From positions 1 to 64,000 of the forward strand of contig DAIDHN010000017.1 in assembly GCA_027459665.1 (NCBI GenBank): 64,000 nt of DNA. The letters are read 5' to 3'. Position 1 is the stretch's first letter. Every line of letters starts with the position of its first letter. The notes below the pieces were generated by a model. The model had not been told where the DNA came from. It was given only the letters and a program-made list of their open reading frames with translations, and did no database searches. Source of the stretch: Chthonomonadaceae bacterium (lineage in GTDB: Bacteria; Armatimonadota; Chthonomonadetes; Chthonomonadales; Chthonomonadaceae). Made by a program: the position numbers and the translations under genes. Of this stretch, positions 60,749 to 64,000 are shown in pieces.

Positions 60749-61906
60749 ATGAAAATACATGAACATCAGGCAAAAGAATTGCTCGCCCGATCTGGCGTAC
60801 CCGTGCCGCGCAATGCCGGTATAGCGGTTACACCTCAGCAAGCAGCGCAAAAAACTGAAGAGCTGGGGGGCAAAGCCGTTGTGAAAGCGCAGGTGCATAC
60901 CGGAGGCAGAGGCAAGGCAGGCGGAATCAAGGTAGCACAATCCCCCGCCCAGGCGGAAGAAATTGCTCAGCAGATGCTGGGCATGCTGCTTAAAACACAC
61001 CAGGCGCCGCAAGGGCTGCGAGTGGAAAAAGTGCTCATAGAAGAGCCGGTTGTGATTGTAAAAGAGATTTATGCCGCTGTTGCACCCGACCGCAACACAC
61101 GGCGCAACATCATTATTCTAAGCGCAAAGGGAGGCATGGACATAGAGGCGGTTGCTGAAGAAGACCCCGATGCCATTGCCCGCCTGGAAGTTGACCCGCT
61201 GGAAGGCGTGTGCGACTACCAGCTGCGCGCCCTGTGCCAGCAGGCAAACATAGATGCTTCGCTGGTAAACCGCGTGGCCGCATTTTTGAAAAAACTGTAT
61301 GAGGCTTTTCTCGCCAACGATGCCTCTCTGGCCGAAATCAACCCGCTGGCGCTTACCGAAGACGGCAGGCTGCTGGCAGCAGATGCAAAGTTCGACATAG
61401 ACGACTCTTCGCTGTTTCGGCATGCCGGCCTGGCAGTCTGGGCGGAAGGCAATGCCGAAGACCCCCTGGAAGCAGAAGCTGGCAAGCAGGACATTGCCTA
61501 CGTGAGGCTGGGCGGAGATGTAGGCATTATCTGCAACGGGGCAGGGCTTACCATGGCTACTATGGATGCAGTGCAAAGGGCCGGCGGAAACCCGGCCGAC
61601 TTTCTGGATGTAGGCGGCGGGGCACAGGCCGAGCGAGTAAAAGCCTGCCTGGGCATTGTGCTTGCCGACCCCAACGTAAAGGGGGTGCTGATCAACATTT
61701 TCGGCGGCATTACCCGATGTGATGAAGTGGCCAAAGGAGTGCTGCAGGCTGCCGACTCGATGGAAATCACCGTACCTATTGTAGTGCGGCTGGCAGGCAC
61801 CCGCGCTGAAGAAGGCGCACGCATTCTCGAAGGCTCCAGCCTGATACCTGCCGCCACCATGCAGGAAGCCGCTGCGAAAATTGTGGCGCTGGTGCAGGCT
61901 GCCTAA
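60749..61906 (+). CDS. sucC: Succinate-CoA ligase (ADP/GDP-forming) beta subunit
   Basis: A 385-aa TCA-cycle subunit. KIHEHQAKELLARSGVPVP begins the ATP-grasp domain. GGRGKAGGIKVA is the nucleotide loop. LAEINPLALTEDG and GAGLTMATMDAVQRAGGNPA follow, and INIFGGITRCDEVAKG is the CoA-ligase signature. AGAAGGAG precedes ATG 60749. Normally sucD follows at once; here rsmB begins 2 nt later and no alpha subunit is in the window. Confidence 0.95.
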   Translation: MKIHEHQAKELLARSGVPVPRNAGIAVTPQQAAQKTEELGGKAVVKAQVHTGGRGKAGGIKVAQSPAQAEEIAQQMLGMLLKTHQAPQGLRVEKVLIEEPVVIVKEIYAAVAPDRNTRRNIIILSAKGGMDIEAVAEEDPDAIARLEVDPLEGVCDYQLRALCQQANIDASLVNRVAAFLKKLYEAFLANDASLAEINPLALTEDGRLLAADAKFDIDDSSLFRHAGLAVWAEGNAEDPLEAEAGKQDIAYVRLGGDVGIICNGAGLTMATMDAVQRAGGNPADFLDVGGGAQAERVKACLGIVLADPNVKGVLINIFGGITRCDEVAKGVLQAADSMEITVPIVVRLAGTRAEEGARILEGSSLIPAATMQEAAAKIVALVQAA

Positions 61907-61908
61907 CC

Positions 61909-63258
61909 ATGTCCTCTCTGCCGCAGCAGCAAGGTATGCGCGCACTGCAGGCGGCACAGCAAATTGCCGCCCTCTGGCGCAAACAGAGTGGAGATACCCC
62001 GGTAGACCGTCTGGTTACCGGGGGGCTGCGCGAAAAACGCAGCCTGGGTTCGCAGGAACGGCGCGATGCCGCCGAACTGGTGTTTGCCTATGTGCGCTGC
62101 ATGAGAAAAGTGCAGGCCATGCTGCAAACCCTGCAGATGGCAGATACAGCTGAAAACGGCATTGCTCTCATTGCAGAGCAGCAGGGCCTGCACACCGGGC
62201 TTTTCACGCCTGCAGCAGTTGCAGAAGCAGAACAGGCTCTGCCCACACCGCAAACCCCGCTGGAGTACATTGCGGTTACGCTCTCTTTTCCCGATGAGCT
62301 GGCACGCGAGCTGCTGGCCATTTTTCCGCCGCAAGAGGCCATACAGGCGGCAGAGGCTCTTAATCAGCGCGCACCCACCACCCTGCGCATACATCCGCAG
62401 CGCACTACAAGAAATACCATACTAAAAGCAATTCCAGAGGCAGTGCCTGCTTCTTATTCTCCCTGGGGCGTTCACCTGTATCATCGGGTAAACATTTACG
62501 ATCTGCCTGGCTTTCGCAAAGGCTGGTTTGAAGTGCAGGAAGAAGCCAGCCAGCTAGTAGCGCTGCTCGCCAACCCCTCACCGGGGCAGACTGTGGTAGA
62601 TGTAGGGGCCGGAGCAGGCGGCAAAACCCTGGCGCTGGCGGCGCTTATGGAAAATCAGGGCCGCCTGATTGCACTCGACAACAGTGCGAAACGGCTGCAG
62701 GAGATGCAGCGCCGGGCTGCCCATGCAGGAGTAACCTGCACAGAACAGCTTGCCCTGGAAAGCAGTCACGACGGCTGGTGGCTGCCCGCACGCGCCGCAC
62801 AACGCACGCTTTCACGCCTGCAGGCAAAGGCGCACTGCGTACTGGTAGATGCCCCCTGCACGGGCAGCGGGGTGCTGCGCCGCAGACCAGATGCCAGGTG
62901 GCGGCTGGGCAGCGTAGAAGCCTGTGCCGGCATTCAGTACAATTTGCTGCAGCAGTCTGCCCAGCTCACTGCACCGGGAGGCATTCTGGTGTACGCCACC
63001 TGTGCAATAGAACGAGCGCAAAATGAGGAAGTGGCCGAACGCTTTCTCAATTCCGATTTTGGCCGATGCTTCACTGCTGTTTCACCGGCAGAGCGTTTGC
63101 GGGAGGCAGCTGAAAAAGCGGCACGCATGGGGGCGAAAGCAGAACAAAATACCTCAACGCCATGGGAAACTGTGGCAGAGTGTGATTTTTTTCGCACCTG
63201 GCCGCACAAAAATGGGATGGATGCCTTTTTTGCGGTATGTATGAAACGTAACATGTAG
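61909..63258 (+). CDS. rsmB: RsmB-like 16S rRNA (cytosine-C5) methyltransferase
   Basis: A 449-aa enzyme. An N-terminal NusB-like helical domain (residues 10-135) precedes the Fmu/NOL1/NOP2/sun catalytic domain. The SAM motif is VVDVGAGAGGKTLALA. Motif IV is VLVDAPCTGSGVLRRRPDARW with the releasing Cys. Motif VI is VYATCAIERAQNEEV with the nucleophile Cys. The C-terminus ends in WPHKNGMDAFFAV, a family hallmark. It starts 2 nt after the sucC stop without a strong site of its own. Confidence 0.92.
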   Translation: MSSLPQQQGMRALQAAQQIAALWRKQSGDTPVDRLVTGGLREKRSLGSQERRDAAELVFAYVRCMRKVQAMLQTLQMADTAENGIALIAEQQGLHTGLFTPAAVAEAEQALPTPQTPLEYIAVTLSFPDELARELLAIFPPQEAIQAAEALNQRAPTTLRIHPQRTTRNTILKAIPEAVPASYSPWGVHLYHRVNIYDLPGFRKGWFEVQEEASQLVALLANPSPGQTVVDVGAGAGGKTLALAALMENQGRLIALDNSAKRLQEMQRRAAHAGVTCTEQLALESSHDGWWLPARAAQRTLSRLQAKAHCVLVDAPCTGSGVLRRRPDARWRLGSVEACAGIQYNLLQQSAQLTAPGGILVYATCAIERAQNEEVAERFLNSDFGRCFTAVSPAERLREAAEKAARMGAKAEQNTSTPWETVAECDFFRTWPHKNGMDAFFAVCMKRNM

Positions 63259-63287
63259 TAAAGTCAACTATTATCGGGGAGAAACGC

Positions 63288-64000
63288 GTGGAAACCGCAG
63301 AGGTATGCAGCAGGCAGGCCATGCAGTGGCTGGCTATGGCAGAGCAAATGGAAAATGCATCGCCAGGTAAAGAGATAGAATGCCTGCAGAAGGCGCGCAT
63401 CTACTTTGCTGAAGCGGCACGCATTCTGCAAGACGACTACTCGCTCTCGGCCTCTGTGCAGCAGCATGCTGATACCTGTCGAAAATGCGCAGAATGGATG
63501 CAGCAGCAGGGCGATCTGCCCGGAGCAATTGTTGCATGGCAGGAAGCGGCAGATATGTACCGCCTTTTGCCCGGCAGCGAAGCAAAAACTCAGAATTCAC
63601 GGTGTGTGCAGCTTGTTATGCAGGGAATGATGCACCTCAAACAAAACCCTCTCACCCGCCTTTCACTGCTGATTGCACACCACGAAAGGCGCATTCTGCA
63701 ATGCTACACGCAAACAGCGCCCAGCCTCTGCCTGGCAGAAAACACTCGGCGGCTGGCAGACCTGCTCATGCGCAGCCAGATGCCGCAGGAAGCGGAAGAA
63801 AATTACACTAAAGCCATAGACTTCTGCCTGCAGCTGCCGCCTGAAGAAACACCATACTGCCAGGCGCACTGCCGCCACAAACTGGCCGACCTGCTGCTGA
63901 ACTACCGGGAGGCTCCCGAACAGGCGGCAGCACAGTATCGGCAGGCTATTGCGTTGTATCAGCAAATTCCAAATCTCTCGCAGATGCAAACGGCTGCGCT
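63288..64000 (+). CDS. TPR-like helical protein (C-terminus outside window)
   Basis: An open frame from GTG 63288 to the window end, 237 codons, with GGGGAG 6 nt before the start. The sequence is helical and repeat-like: CLQKARIYFAEAARILQDDY, GAIVAWQEAADMYRLLPGSE, AEENYTKAIDFCLQLPPEE and ALYQQIPNLSQM. This matches a tetratricopeptide array. No other domain is visible yet. It begins 29 nt after rsmB. Several TPR proteins in this window have attached enzymatic or DNA-binding domains, so the missing end may matter. Confidence 0.75.
   Translation, partial: METAEVCSRQAMQWLAMAEQMENASPGKEIECLQKARIYFAEAARILQDDYSLSASVQQHADTCRKCAEWMQQQGDLPGAIVAWQEAADMYRLLPGSEAKTQNSRCVQLVMQGMMHLKQNPLTRLSLLIAHHERRILQCYTQTAPSLCLAENTRRLADLLMRSQMPQEAEENYTKAIDFCLQLPPEETPYCQAHCRHKLADLLLNYREAPEQAAAQYRQAIALYQQIPNLSQMQTAA

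Overview
This is a bacterial chromosome segment of about 55% GC (by eye) in which nearly every gene has a Shine-Dalgarno sequence of the AGGAGG type. TTG and GTG starts are common, and ATGA or TTGA stop/start overlaps couple many genes. GloVer repeats, a PEP-CTERM-like protein, Tat-exported redox proteins, class III cyclase/STAND ATPase/TPR regulators and a Ycf46-type AAA ATPase point to a free-living, environmental diderm-like lineage. Armatimonadota is my first guess, but I cannot verify it by search. I see no phage, transposase, CRISPR array or rRNA. Both ends of the window cut through a gene.

Left third (1-27.5 kb). A truncated cyclase-type regulator, a secreted GloVer protein, a TIM-barrel isomerase and a small zinc-ribbon protein lie on the minus strand. 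The plus strand then carries a coupled pair of M16 peptidases and a long redox operon: DUF6599, Tat-exported DUF362, a membrane polyferredoxin, an aldo/keto reductase, a small protein and a Tat-type degenerate aldo/keto reductase. Next come a NodB-like protein, DUF429, a beta-helix protein, thpR, and purF - unknown membrane protein - purM. The minus-strand operon clpS-glnD-AMP ligase follows, then tRNA-Arg, def-fmt and a cold-shock gene with a near-consensus promoter.

Middle (27.5-46.5 kb). An MCP is coupled to a thioredoxin-fold protein. A MarR regulator precedes an EmrA/HlyD-like membrane fusion protein. An aldehyde dehydrogenase, a CrtI-type desaturase and a RibD-like reductase form a probable carotenoid-acid operon. 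A 991-aa adenylate cyclase/STAND/TPR regulator, a PEP-CTERM-like protein, apgM, a lipoprotein, an HTH-TPR regulator and an AT-richer membrane protein follow.

Right third (46.5-64 kb). A partial Opp/Dpp transporter operon ends in a Nudix hydrolase. It is followed by a lipoprotein polysaccharide deacetylase, then a sigma factor fused to a degenerate GGDEF domain that keeps a c-di-GMP I-site. Upstream of that gene is a Ycf46 - NHL - WD/TPR operon. tRNA-Ser, a PIG-L deacetylase with a likely AUC start, nadD-rsfS, a TPR/TM protein, sucC without sucD, rsmB and a truncated TPR-like gene complete the window.

The most novel-looking item is the sigma/GGDEF fusion at 51068-52432: a candidate one-protein c-di-GMP-to-transcription switch. 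The redox operon at 6647-13335 and the Ycf46 operon come next.
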